This document shows, one piece after another, positions 1-8,815 of a stretch of DNA of 20,000 nt. The stretch is taken from positions 37,501 to 57,500 of the forward strand of contig WBZZ01000564.1 in NCBI GenBank assembly GCA_019918135.1, read 5' to 3'. The first letter of the stretch is position 1. The number at the start of each line of letters is the position of its first letter. The position numbers and the translations under genes are program-made. Origin of the DNA: Paulinella micropora. Taxonomy: Eukaryota > Cercozoa > Imbricatea > Euglyphida > Paulinellidae. The notes under the pieces were generated by a model that saw nothing but the letters and a program-made list of their open reading frames with translations, was not told the DNA's origin and made no database searches.

Positions 1-271
1 TTCGACCACAGCTTTGTCTGTCAAATAGTAGGCCTTAGGATAATTCTGAAGAAAGCGCTCATGAAAAGCTCAAGACGAGGGCTTTCGATTGATGTGCTTA
101 ACATTTTCATACCTCAAACATGGATGGAGAAGCATGAGATGATAGCTGGCCTACTCTGCCTCTTGAGTGACCTCAGCACTAGTTTTGACATGCAGGAGGC
201 AAAATTCTACAGGTTTGATCTTATCCTTCTCCGACATTCCTACTAGTATGGGCAGATTGAAGCCATCCTTC

Positions 272-415
272 AACCCTTATCCTGTCATGAGACACATTTG
301 TGTCCCTGAATTAACCGCAAAATCTGCATAATTTTTGCGAAATGTTAACAAATTTTGCGGATTTTGCGGTGTGTGATTTAAAAACGCAAATGTGTCTCAT
401 GACAGGATAAGGGTT
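272..415. mobile_element. Short hairpin MITE-like element (copy A)
   Basis: The 29 bases at 272-300 are perfectly inverted at 387-415. Inside them a second inverted pair is seen: ccgcaaaatc at 315-324 and gattttgcgg at 360-369. The whole 144 bp can fold into a long hairpin and has no ORF, which is the form of a miniature inverted-repeat transposable element. No convincing target-site duplication is seen in the flanks. A structured non-coding RNA is possible but less likely. Confidence 0.7.
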
Positions 416-662
416 AAAAGCCGCTGGGGACAAGAGCTTTCAAACGACGCGCTCAGCGTTCTCATATCCTCAAAAAAGAACATTGAGATCAAAATAGGTG
501 AATTTTCCTTTCGAGAGTGGCCGATATTAGTTGTCGAGCCGAAGTAGAGGATAGCAAACAACACTCTGACGCTTGTTCCTTCTGCTCTCATGCGCCGCGG
601 TTCGTCTTCGGATGAAAAGAAATGTAATGATGTACCTAAAACAAACATATATAATAAGTATT

Positions 663-857
663 ACAGCCGAAGACATTCAAGTGTCAGTCAACCCGCATTA
701 GGTTCAAATTAACAAGAATTCAAATTAGTTCGATGTAACTGCTATATCCGCAAAATCAGTGTAATTTTCGCGACATGTTACCAGGCAGTCAATTTGAGTT
801 CTGGTTGTTAATTTTGCATCTGATGGTTGAATTTGACATTTGAATGTCCTCGGCTGT
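663..857. mobile_element. MITE-like element with 24 bp inverted ends (copy B)
   Basis: The 24 bases at 663-686 (acagccgaagacattcaagt...) recur inverted at 834-857 with two mismatches. The interior at 748-783 resembles the core of copy A (315-350) at about 83 percent, counted by eye. The ends differ from those of copy A, so these are related but distinct, or recombined, families. There is no coding capacity. Confidence 0.6.
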
Positions 858-1338
858 TCACTAGTAAATATTAATACATATGTAAAGTTACCTATACTTA
901 AAGTTTGCTGATTTGGTGGAACGAAGGCTTTTTCTTTTTTATAGTTGTGTTTGAAGTTTTTGTACAATTTACAAGTACATGTGTTGAAATAGTTCCCAAC
1001 GAAAAAATCATTAAAAAATATTATCTGGTGCCTACGTACCATAATTTCAAATACATCACTATCAAATAAAAATATGTTTTTAAAAAAAATCACTATGGTA
1101 AACATTTATAAAAATAAGTGAAAATTATGTTGGGAACAGATTCAAGTTACGAATTTTCTTACTGCAAAAGGGCTTGACGTGAAACCATCTCCTCTAAAAG
1201 CCTATCGTTCCCCCGCGCAGCAAGTTTTTAAAAAAAGTTTAGGCCGGCTCATACAGGTAATTCTATGCATTTTTCAGCCATTTTCCGTGCACTCAACACC
1301 TTTTTGCGAAAAAAAAAGCTTGGTTGGCCAACTGACTC

Positions 1339-1992
1339 ATGCCTCCTCGAAAACAGACTCGTAGCAAAGGCTGGCGTCCGCATTCAAAAGGGAAACAAAA
1401 GAAGGCCACTTCAGCCACTAGTAAAAGACACTCACGTAGAGAAAAGGAGGTAGAAAAGCAAACCAAGAGGGCAAAAGTGGCTCACGAAAAGGCAGAAAAA
1501 AGGGAGGCTGAAGAGAGAGAAATAGAGGAACAGGAGACGATAGAGGCAGAGGATAAGGGAGCTAGCAAGGGAAATGTGTTCTATGAGTTTGATGGCTCAC
1601 AGCATAGACTAATAGCTGAGTGGGAGGGGCCAGGGGGGATGAAATACACACATCACAAGAAAGGACACAGAGACTATTTCACCCAGTTGAGCACCCCAGA
1701 ACATCGAGAGAAGAAAAACGAAAAAGGACAGAAGAGAGAGGACAAAAGGATAGTGGAAGAGCTAAGCTTTATGGCAGATGCTCATTTGGAAGCAAGAAAG
1801 GTAGAGGAAGAACGTAGACAGGAGTTTGGGAAAGCGTTTGAGAAATTTGTCAAGAGTAGGCCTAGCGCGAAGGACCTTAAGGGTATAGTGGACGAGATAT
1901 TGTTACACGAGGTCACACACAACACGAGCGAGACAGAGATAAGTGAGTTATTGCGTGTGAGCAAGCATCCATATCTGTCAGGGGGGCAGTGA
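1339..1992 (+). CDS. N-terminal part of RAG1/Transib-like transposase: charged coiled-coil region
   Basis: ATG at 1339 opens a 217-residue frame that is Lys/Arg-rich for its first 60 residues. It is then dominated by Glu/Lys/Arg/Gln (about residues 35-75 and 125-175), which is expected to form a coiled coil and a nuclear-localising basic region. It ends in a stop just after a G6 run (1981-1986), and the next coding frame continues from there (...EITPEV... at about 2010). One base lost or gained in the G run would join the two, so I read this as the N-terminus of one protein. No RING or other RAG1-type N-terminal zinc domain is visible. It could also be a separate small protein. Confidence 0.55.
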   Translation: MPPRKQTRSKGWRPHSKGKQKKATSATSKRHSRREKEVEKQTKRAKVAHEKAEKREAEEREIEEQETIEAEDKGASKGNVFYEFDGSQHRLIAEWEGPGGMKYTHHKKGHRDYFTQLSTPEHREKKNEKGQKREDKRIVEELSFMADAHLEARKVEEERRQEFGKAFEKFVKSRPSAKDLKGIVDEILLHEVTHNTSETEISELLRVSKHPYLSGGQ

Positions 1993-3131
1993 CGAAGAGT
2001 AGACAGGAAATCACACCAGAGGTGAGGGAGGCGTATAACTTACAGTTGAGTGACGACAAGTTAGTTGCATCAGTAGACTTAAAGGCAGTGTTGCATTCGA
2101 TAGACAGGACTTACCTGGCCAAAGATATGGAGGCAGCAAAGAAGATAGATAGGTTGTTGGTGTGTGTGGCGGGAGATGGAGCAAAGGTAGGCAAGTCAGG
2201 CAGTATAGTGATTGTGGCAGCGAAGGTGATAGCTGTAGATAAAGAGGATAACCTCATAGACATTCTCCCTTCACCTACGTCTACTGATGGATTATTTCCT
2301 CTCGTACAGGCGAAGGTGAGTGAATGTTATGAGGAGCTGAAGGCGAGAATAGAGACCCACCTGCAAAAGATGAGGGCTTTGAAGTCAGATGGCTTCAAAG
2401 CCTTCGCTTCTGCATGCACATACTTGATTCACTTTAACCAGATAGGGATATGGTTTGGAACATGGAGATGCAGTGTCACCTTTCCGCAAATTGCACCTCC
2501 TTCTGCATGTACTGCAAATGTACAAAAGATGAGAGAGGCAATTTGCGGAAAGAGTGGGACTGCACTAGGCAGAGGGGTGATGGGGACATGGATGGGAAAA
2601 AACATGAAGAGGCTTTGTTTGATTTTATTGAGATAGAAGACATAATTCCCGACTTACTCCACATGTGTTTGAGAGTCCATGGCCGCTTTTTCACTATGTT
2701 GTTACGTAAGGCTTTGGAAGGTAGGCCCAAGCTGTACTGGCCTTTTCCAATGCAAGACGTAACAACTAGTAAAGAGCGGCAGGATAGGCTAGAGCAGCTT
2801 TTGACTGATCATCATCTATACGGCATCAAAATTTCACAAACTGAAGGGAAGGATGGCAACAAGTGGGAAATTAATGGACAGGAACAAAGATGTCCTACGC
2901 CACGTTTTTTCTCTCGTGCTGGAAGACAAGATCGACTTTTCCCCAGTCTTGAGTCCCGGTAGATGTGATCGCCTCAAACATTTCTGGAAGGCTTGGCATT
3001 CCCAGTACCTCATCCTCAACAACCCCGCCACCACGTTCACTGCTGCTCAAGCGAAGGAGTGGCAGGACTACACCCGCCTTATATTTCGTCAGCTCACCGA
3101 GACAAGCGCACAGCCCCTCCATCACAAAATG
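1989..3131 (+). pseudogene. RAG1/Transib-like DDE transposase, catalytic core (first exon block, frames broken)
   Basis: Likely a cut-and-paste DNA transposase. A GDG motif at 2172-2180 would supply the first catalytic Asp (2175-2177). The frame changes between 2438 and 2446. In the new frame Asp at 2447-2449 lies exactly 19 residues before a C-x2-C pair (2504 and 2513), the spacing of D708 to C727/C730 in RAG1. A D-L-L-H-M segment follows at about 2651. A second frame change near 2850-2890 leads to the frame that runs to ATG at 3129-3131, directly before a GT donor. I see the motifs and spacings; assignment to the RAG1/Transib-like class is inference. The two breaks within this block suggest a dead copy or uncorrected indels. 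Confidence 0.68.
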
Positions 3132-3422
3132 GTGAGCGGGGACTGGCACTGTCGCGGAACAAACCCAAAGTCACCGGTACAAGCATCTTATCTATATTTA
3201 TGTAAATTTGAATAGTTCAATTTCAATTTTTGAAATCCGTTCAGCCGGTTAGTTAAAAATTTTTTTTTTCTTTCAGCCACTTGGAATCTTTAATTATTGT
3301 GATTAAATACATTACTTTTTTATCATAGTTTATTACTATTACTGGTCCGATAGATTGTAAATTAATGTGACTAGTTTATATATTTTAAATGATTAATTAT
3401 GAGCAATTCATTTTTTTTGAAG
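3132..3422 (+). other. Predicted phase-0 GT-AG intron in the transposase gene
   Basis: The donor ATG|GTGAGC at 3131/3132 and the acceptor TTTTTTTTGAAG|GTC at 3422/3423 join two frames of the same phase. The intervening 291 bp is AT-rich with stops. The joined protein reads ...HHKM|VRDREGN..., and open, protein-like sequence begins exactly after the acceptor. Confidence 0.75.
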
Positions 3423-3965
3423 GTCAGAGATCGTGAAGGCAACTATGTCCGCGATAAGGACATCGCCGGTGGTCGTCGCAACGTGGTGCTGGAGGACGTC
3501 ATGCGGGTTCCGACGTACATGAATAATTTCATCACACCCTACATCCACGTGATATGCAATCATATTGCTTTTCTTCTCTCCAAACACAAACGTTTTCATT
3601 GGTATTCATGCCAATCTTTGGAGCTTCAAAACAATCACAACGGACAAATTTTTTTTCGAAGCAATAGTAGAAGGGCTGGTTTTTTACTGGAAATGCTAAC
3701 AAAGAAATATATTGGCCGGTGGTTGACGGAGAGGGGAGTTCATCTCCGGGAAGGTGAACGTGTTTGTAACTGGTGCGGCAAAGACTACATCCATGAAGGC
3801 AGACTCAAAACGCACATGGCCAAGAATTGTTCAGACGATCGCCTTGAGCCTGGCGAATCTTATCACTTTACAGTTTACCGACCTGAAGAAATGATCGGCT
3901 TGATGCAATTGCAGGCCAAGTTGAAAGAGATAGATGAAAGGTATGCGCGGGCGGCTGCGTCATAG
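3423..3965 (+). CDS. RAG1/Transib-like transposase, C-terminal exon with H-x4-H, catalytic Glu and C2HC zinc finger
   Basis: This exon encodes the end of the transposase. TPYIHVICNH gives H-x4-H (His codons 3546 and 3561). Twenty residues later comes Glu in SLELQNN (3621-3623), followed by FFRS. In RAG1, H937-x4-H942 bind zinc and E962, also 20 residues later, is catalytic. Downstream is a finger CNWC-x12-H-x4-C (from 3765), which may bind DNA or zinc, then a charged tail ending at TAG 3963-3965. This exon is open throughout and is the best preserved part. The flanks show no inverted termini that I could find. Confidence 0.7.
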   Translation, partial: VRDREGNYVRDKDIAGGRRNVVLEDVMRVPTYMNNFITPYIHVICNHIAFLLSKHKRFHWYSCQSLELQNNHNGQIFFRSNSRRAGFLLEMLTKKYIGRWLTERGVHLREGERVCNWCGKDYIHEGRLKTHMAKNCSDDRLEPGESYHFTVYRPEEMIGLMQLQAKLKEIDERYARAAAS

Positions 3966-4147
3966 TATTAATAATCATGTGTGATTTTTACTAACTTGTT
4001 CAAGTTCAGTGCACTATGAAAACTATGTTTCAAAACCGGTTTTATGCTTCCTCAAGTTCGTACACATGCTGAATAAGCTGCCGGTAATATTATTTTATTA
4101 ATATAGGAAGTGGTATGTGAGTATGTATAACAGCTACATGCATTACT

Positions 4148-4184
<37 letters not shown>

Positions 4185-4195
4185 GAGAGAGAGAG

Positions 4196-4244
<49 letters not shown>
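3966..4244. repeat. Non-genic: (AAT)n, short (GA)n and A42 tract
   Basis: After the transposase stop there is about 180 bp of unremarkable AT-rich sequence, then (AAT)n at about 4149-4184, a short GA run, and 42 consecutive A at 4201-4242. The A tract abuts the stop codon of the minus-strand gene at 4245, so on that gene's sense strand it is poly-T and is not a retroposition tail for it. Confidence 0.85.
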
Positions 4245-4974
4245 CTAGTCATCGTCTTCTGCCTGAGGAGTGACAGGCTGCGCGGGCGAGGCAGAGCGAA
4301 TCGACGCAGGGGAAAAGCGAGTCGACGCAGGGGAAACGCTGCATCGACGACAAATGTCCAGTGGAGTGTCGTCGAAAAGGGTAGGCTGGGACGCAGCGGT
4401 GGCCACCGAACCGCGACGCACAACACCAACGACACTTGCTACCGAACTCCTACGACTGGACACATTGCTGTCCAACAATCGATCATTGCGACGTAAGGAG
4501 GTGCTGGGGCCCAAGAACTCATCGTCCGAAGTGTCCGAATCGGTGCCCGCTTGCTCCACTACCGCCTGAACCGCCTCAACCTCCTCCCCCTGGAACCACT
4601 GTTTGTGTCCCCGGATTGACAAGGTCCCCGAGACATGAGTGTAGTTGAGTGACTTGGACGTAACGTACGAGGCGATAAATTCCTGAACGGTGGAGGGAAG
4701 TTTGTTTACCTTTTGGCCTGCCCCAACACGCTCGAACTCTTTGAAGGTAAATAGAATTCTTGACTTGGCAATGGTCACTGCCTCCTCCTCTAAGACTTTC
4801 TCTTCTTTCTCCCACTCCAAAAGAGGGCCATGCCGCCACTTCCACAAAGTCTTTCCCACTGGCAAATCCCACAGGCGCAATCTCGCAGGCTGAAAGTTGC
4901 AATCCAGTTGCTGACTTTTTTTGGAGGCGAGACCGTACCGATGGATTTTTACAAGCCTGTCTTTGTTCCTGCCA
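4245..4974 (-). CDS. Unknown protein, exon 2 (C-terminal part)
   Basis: The second exon starts after the acceptor TATAG at 4976-4975 and runs open to TAG at 4245-4247. The first half is a folded-looking mix of hydrophobic and charged residues with many Trp and Lys. The last ~90 residues are Ser/Thr/Asp/Pro-rich with an acidic stretch (DSDTSDDEF) and look disordered, ending in Asp-Asp-Asp. I do not recognise the family; there is no transmembrane segment, zinc motif or enzyme signature. It may be a capsid/gag-like or accessory protein of a mobile element, given its neighbours, but nothing in the sequence proves that. Confidence 0.6.
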
Positions 4975-5102
4975 CTATAATACATATATATATGTGTGTG
5001 TACATATCATATATATATATATATATATAATATATATAATATATATACATATATATATAGAGAGAGAGAGAGAGCCTGAGAGAGAGAGAGAGAGAGAGAG
5101 AC
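4975..5102 (-). other. Predicted GT-AG intron filled with (TC)n and (AT)n on the sense strand
   Basis: Donor GTACG|GTCTCT (GT at 5102-5101) and acceptor TATAG (AG at 4976-4975). The codon split across the junction becomes CGT, giving ...WRDVR|GRNKDRL... in one frame. Almost the entire 128 bp is microsatellite: GA/TC from about 5060 to 5100 and AT-rich repeats at 4981-5058. Confidence 0.65.
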
Positions 5103-5994
5103 CGTACATCCCTCCACTTCTCCGCCACTCTCCACATATCTAAAGCCGCCTCAAACGATTCCGGCACGCTGACTATGTATAAATTACCCGATTCCCGGGC
5201 TCCTCTAATGGTTTGTTCAAAAGTGTTTTTTCATGCCGTGTGTAGGCCACACGAGGGCAGAAGAAAAAAGGAATGGACTCAGGGACTTCAACGTTGGGGT
5301 GCTCCGCTGCCCACGCCTTCTTCTCCTTGGAATTAAGTTTCTTTCTGCCCTCCCCAAAGAGCAGCATAATTGCTTTCTTGAATCCTGCCTTGTAATGTAC
5401 CGTAAACGACGCGTCTCCTCCGATTAAGAATTGACCCCAAAGCTCAGCTGACAAAAACTCCACCTCATAGCGATTGGGGGTGTCCTTTCTGATTGCGACT
5501 TGTTTTTCTTGACCGGCGGGAAAACGAAAGGCTTGTTTGAAAGATCGCAAAGACCAGGGTGCAGGGATGTCTTTGCAAATCTCCCATGTGGCTTCCTTGC
5601 CATCACCAGACGTCCATCCACTCAAAGGCCCACTGAAGCAATCGAAAACTAATCGACGCCAGCCCTTTGGGAATCCGTCTGGAAGTTGGGAAAGCTCGAC
5701 TGAAAGAACCCTGGCGGGTGGGCAATCTGGTTCCTGCCTAGCCTCCTTGTTTTCTGCATCCTCAGGTTGAGGAATCTCTTGTGTAAGGGCAGGTTTCTCA
5801 CGAAAATCAATGAGTTTGAAAACGGGCACAGGGGGCTTTGTTGGACGTGAAGTACGAGGATGCACAGAAATTATGTTTCTTGAATCAATGGTCTTAAGGT
5901 CCCAAAAGTCTTTGCCGTAAATTGCTTTGACAGGGGACGTTGCCCTGCAAACTTCTTCAGGTTCTTCACGTTCCCGCTTACCACTCTTGTTCAT
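5103..5994 (-). CDS. Unknown protein, exon 1 (N-terminal part), one frame change near 5226-5231
   Basis: The frame is open from 6048, but the first true ATG is at 5994-5992, so I start there. The N-terminus is Lys/Arg/Glu-rich (possible nuclear signal). It is followed by a Pro-rich linker and then a Trp/Phe/Gly-rich region (for example GPLSGWTSGDG) that looks like a folded domain. The frame ends at a stop at 5173, but another frame takes over with strong coding character (TIRGARESGNLYIVSVPES...). A single-base change in the T6 run at 5226-5231 (A6 on the sense strand) would join them. No family recognised. Confidence 0.58.
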
Positions 5995-7225
5995 TCCCGA
6001 GCAAATATTTGCGTTGAGAGGCGTTGAAAAAAAAGGAAGGTGCCTCAAAAATGCCTAAAAAGCCAGAGGCCCGGCCTGTACAATTAAAATAACTGGTCGG
6101 TTGAGAGAATAGCTGTAGCTCAAACACTAGTATATATTTTTTGACAAACAACATATTCATAGTTTTCTAGTTACATACCCTACATATTTCTCAACATAAA
6201 ATCATTTAACTCCTTCTCAAAACTTTATTTAATTTTTAATAGGGACCACTCTACATATGATTACTGTGGACATTCAAGTGGCAAAACTTCCAGTGGTCAG
6301 AAATCTAATTGATTGTCAGATCTTTGATTAGTGGTCGGATTTCAACCGAACTAATTTTATTGGCTGCAGAGAACTTATCATCATAGTATTAATCACTAAT
6401 ATTAATAATGCTCGCTCTGCACCGTTTACAAGGTGACACACTCAACTGCGCGTAAAACTGAACACAACTAAAATGAAACATATGTTAACATATGATCATA
6501 GTAGTCATATTAATATTAATATTATTAATAACATTGATACTAATTATTAAGATTATATACAGCGGAGGACGTTCAAGTGAGCAAATCAACCATACAATTC
6601 AAATTAAAAATCAGAATTCAAATTAAAAACCAGAATTTGAACTAGAACTTAGCCAGATTCTGAGCTATTGACAGGAATTCAAATTCAGTAACATATAAAT
6701 TCAAATACACTGTACTAGGACTTGAATCCTCAAACTGCGTCTGAGCCAGGCTCTAAATCAGATCAAACTTTACTTAAAATCATTTTGAAACCGTTCGTGA
6801 CAAAGAACCGTCACAGGTGTGGAGCCGAACGACAGTTTAGTTTCATATTTCAATTCATACAGCAGGCTAGTATGTATTGTAACGTAATTTTTGCTATTCA
6901 GTATTTTAATAATTTCTTCTACTGCTTTCATGTCAAGAACAGATGATACAGTACTACAGTACATGTACATGTAGTAACTACAGTAGTGTAATCCTATGAT
7001 ATCATGTCACAATACTACCGTTCCTGTATCATAGCGAATGTCATTATACAGTAACTGTGTATTAATATTAATAAAATTAAGTTGAAACCGGAAGTTCTGA
7101 TCAGCGTCATTTTTAGTGCAGTTCGCTCGGGAGTCTTGGCCACTCGTACATACAAGTACAGTAGATAGGGCGCTAAGTGCGGCGGCGAATGCAGATGATG
7201 GGTTGCTTGTCCATTACTGAAGCCT
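5995..7225. other. AT-rich non-genic stretch with one dispersed-repeat end
   Basis: No supported gene. At 6559-6579 lies acagcggaggacgttcaagt..., matching the left end of the inverted-repeat element at 663-686. A weaker inverted partner (cttgaatcctc) is near 6721-6731, so a decayed copy may occupy about 6559-6735. Several aattcaaatt motifs recur at 6596-6690. Palindromic acagtac/gtacatgtac sequence lies at 6950-6972. Confidence 0.45.
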
Positions 7226-7573
7226 TTACTCACTGTCACTAGCTTCTGCAAGCTTGTTTAAGAGATCAGTAGCATCTTCTTGTTTCATTCTTCCAGCCTG
7301 GAGCTCGAAACTATCAACGATGATCTCTTCAAGTGCCCATATGCATCTACCAAAACTTCAAACGGCTCGTATCTGGGATCTTTGCATATCACTAGAACTT
7401 CTTGAGGGAGTCGCTGCGATGCTTTGTGACACTTCTCCAATCATCCACTCGTCGGTAGAGTAATTGATAGCAAAACGCCGGAGTCCGTTGATCGCACTCG
7501 CGTAAGACGCATTCGTGCGTGCCCGTTGGCTCTTTCCCTTGGAGCCGATCGAATCATCCACCAAGTAGAGCAC
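7226..7573 (-). pseudogene. Retroelement 3' ORF fragment, possibly the N-terminal part of a tyrosine recombinase
   Basis: Immediately 3' of the reverse transcriptase/RNase H frame, a fragment begins AVLYLVDDSIGSKGKS with a SYASAINGLRRF segment. This helical pattern recalls the SAM-like N-terminal domain of tyrosine recombinases (a long helix, then an S/T-x-x-x-Y-x-S-A-I helix). The frame has an in-frame TGA at 7358-7360 and an end at TAA 7226-7228 (...LAEASDSE). A neighbouring frame reads EVLVICKDPRYEPFEV, so frame shifts are likely. The catalytic C-terminal domain (Arg, His-x-x-Arg, Tyr) is not seen, so the identification is weak. Confidence 0.35.
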
Positions 7574-8813
7574 AGCTAGAGAAGCGGGGATCCCTCAAAA
7601 TAACCCCTGAGGGGGCTGTCTTGCTCCATTTTGCGCTTGCTGCCGCCGCCTGACCACGAGCAACTAAATCAACTCTCTCGGGACAAGAAGCTGTCATCAT
7701 TATTCCTGCCACCGTGAATTTCCAAAGCCACTCGTCCTGGGTATTTTCTGCATTTTGCGATTTGCCGTTGGACCACGAAGCCGCCTTTTTCAAGCCATGG
7801 AAGGGACCCGGTGTAAGAATGACCCAAGCACCGCCCCAAATGCCTGACGGTGTGTGAACACAGTTGGCATCCCCCATGGCTGAGATTGCTCCCTGATCGT
7901 TCTCCCAAAGCAGAGACTGCTCATTAAATGATCCCAGTTGCCTTAAATCCGAAATGGGCAACTTGAAGTCACTGGAGATGAGTTGCTTTTGAGACCAAGA
8001 GGCTGCATGCATTGATCGCTTGCTGATTATGCCTCCCTTCATGCACTTCTTTGACATGGAGTTAAGGCAAAGCCTCATATGTCCTACCGCCGGCCTGATG
8101 TAGAAGAGAACCAAACCGAGCGATACCAGTAAACCCAACAGCTTCTGAAACTGCCTCAGGGTCACATATCCTCCCTTCTTGATTTCTTCAAGCTCCCTTA
8201 GGACTATGTCTCTTTTGTTGAAAGGGAGTTGGACATACCACTCTCCTACTTCGGTATTCTTCGACCTCCCTAGCGATTTGAAGAGACAGCCAATAAACCC
8301 CTGGTGAACTGGCAGCCTGAGTTAATTGCACAGCTTGTGAAACTTTGCCTGATGCTCCTTGGCGGTCTGCCAATTGCTGCAGGCTTCGTCGAAGGTGTCG
8401 ACATAGATCTTAATGTCTAAACCTGCAGCGAAAATGGCTTCCGATACCCTCGCGAACGTGTTCCAATTGTTTGCGGCAAAGCTCCCTCCGAAGCCCGGGC
8501 ATAGTTCCACGTAATACTCTTCAACTGCAGTAAGTGGGTTTATGACTGCCTTCACTTGGGTGTAAAACAGATCTGGGTCTAAACCCGTTTGTCGATAGGC
8601 ACTTTTGATGTCCGCCCCATACACGACACACACTGGACCTTTCTCGAAAACCCTTGCCAATTGCAAATCATGGGAGTAGAACACCCCGTCGTCTTCAGTG
8701 GGGTCACAGATGCTACTGAAGGATAAACCATAAGGGAAAGACTGGTTGTCAGTGAGTCGAATAGCCTCATCCAAAGGGTTCCACTTGTCCTTGGGGACTG
8801 TCTTCTCCCTCAT
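7554..8813 (-). pseudogene. Reverse transcriptase/RNase H of a DIRS-like retroelement, one in-frame stop
   Basis: One frame runs from ATG 8813-8811 to 7554, interrupted only by TAA at 8322-8324. Reverse transcriptase signs in order: a leading PKDKWNPLDEA region; the catalytic ADIKSAYR motif; CPGFGGSFAANNWNTF in the position of the usual P-F-G-x-x-x-x-P segment; IYVDTF in the place of Y-x-D-D (8405-8394); a palm/thumb segment; and LRQFQKLLGLL, as in DIRS elements. A possible RNase H Asp follows in AMGDANCV with a Gly/Trp-rich strand (GIWGGAW). Thr in place of the second Asp and the stop at 8322 point to an inactive copy, unless Thr is normal for this family. It belongs to the same element as the ORFs at 8816-9657. 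Confidence 0.62.
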
Positions 8814-8815
8814 GA

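Larger units (their letters stand above)
1..1338. other. AT-rich non-genic stretch
   Basis: Apart from the two inverted-repeat elements (272-415, 663-857) I see no supported gene here. The small open frames show no recognisable motif and lie in AT-rich sequence. Sequence from about 1090 to 1338 would hold the promoter and 5' end of the transposase gene that starts at 1339, but no clear promoter motif or terminal inverted repeat was found. Confidence 0.5.

Noticed and set aside
725..1105. 126-codon minus-strand frame as a gene
   Set aside because: It covers half of the inverted-repeat element and AT-rich sequence, and the peptide has no domain-like pattern.
1091..4018. CACTATG at 1091 and 4012 as Transib-type (CACWGTG-like) terminal heptamers
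   Set aside because: Both are in the same orientation, so they cannot be inverted termini, and the bases that follow do not match. No terminal inverted repeat was found for the transposase element.
4201..4242. A42 tract as a retroposition poly(A) tail
   Set aside because: It lies 3' of the minus-strand gene on the plus strand, so it is poly-T relative to that gene. It is more than 230 bp after the plus-strand transposase, next to (AAT)n.
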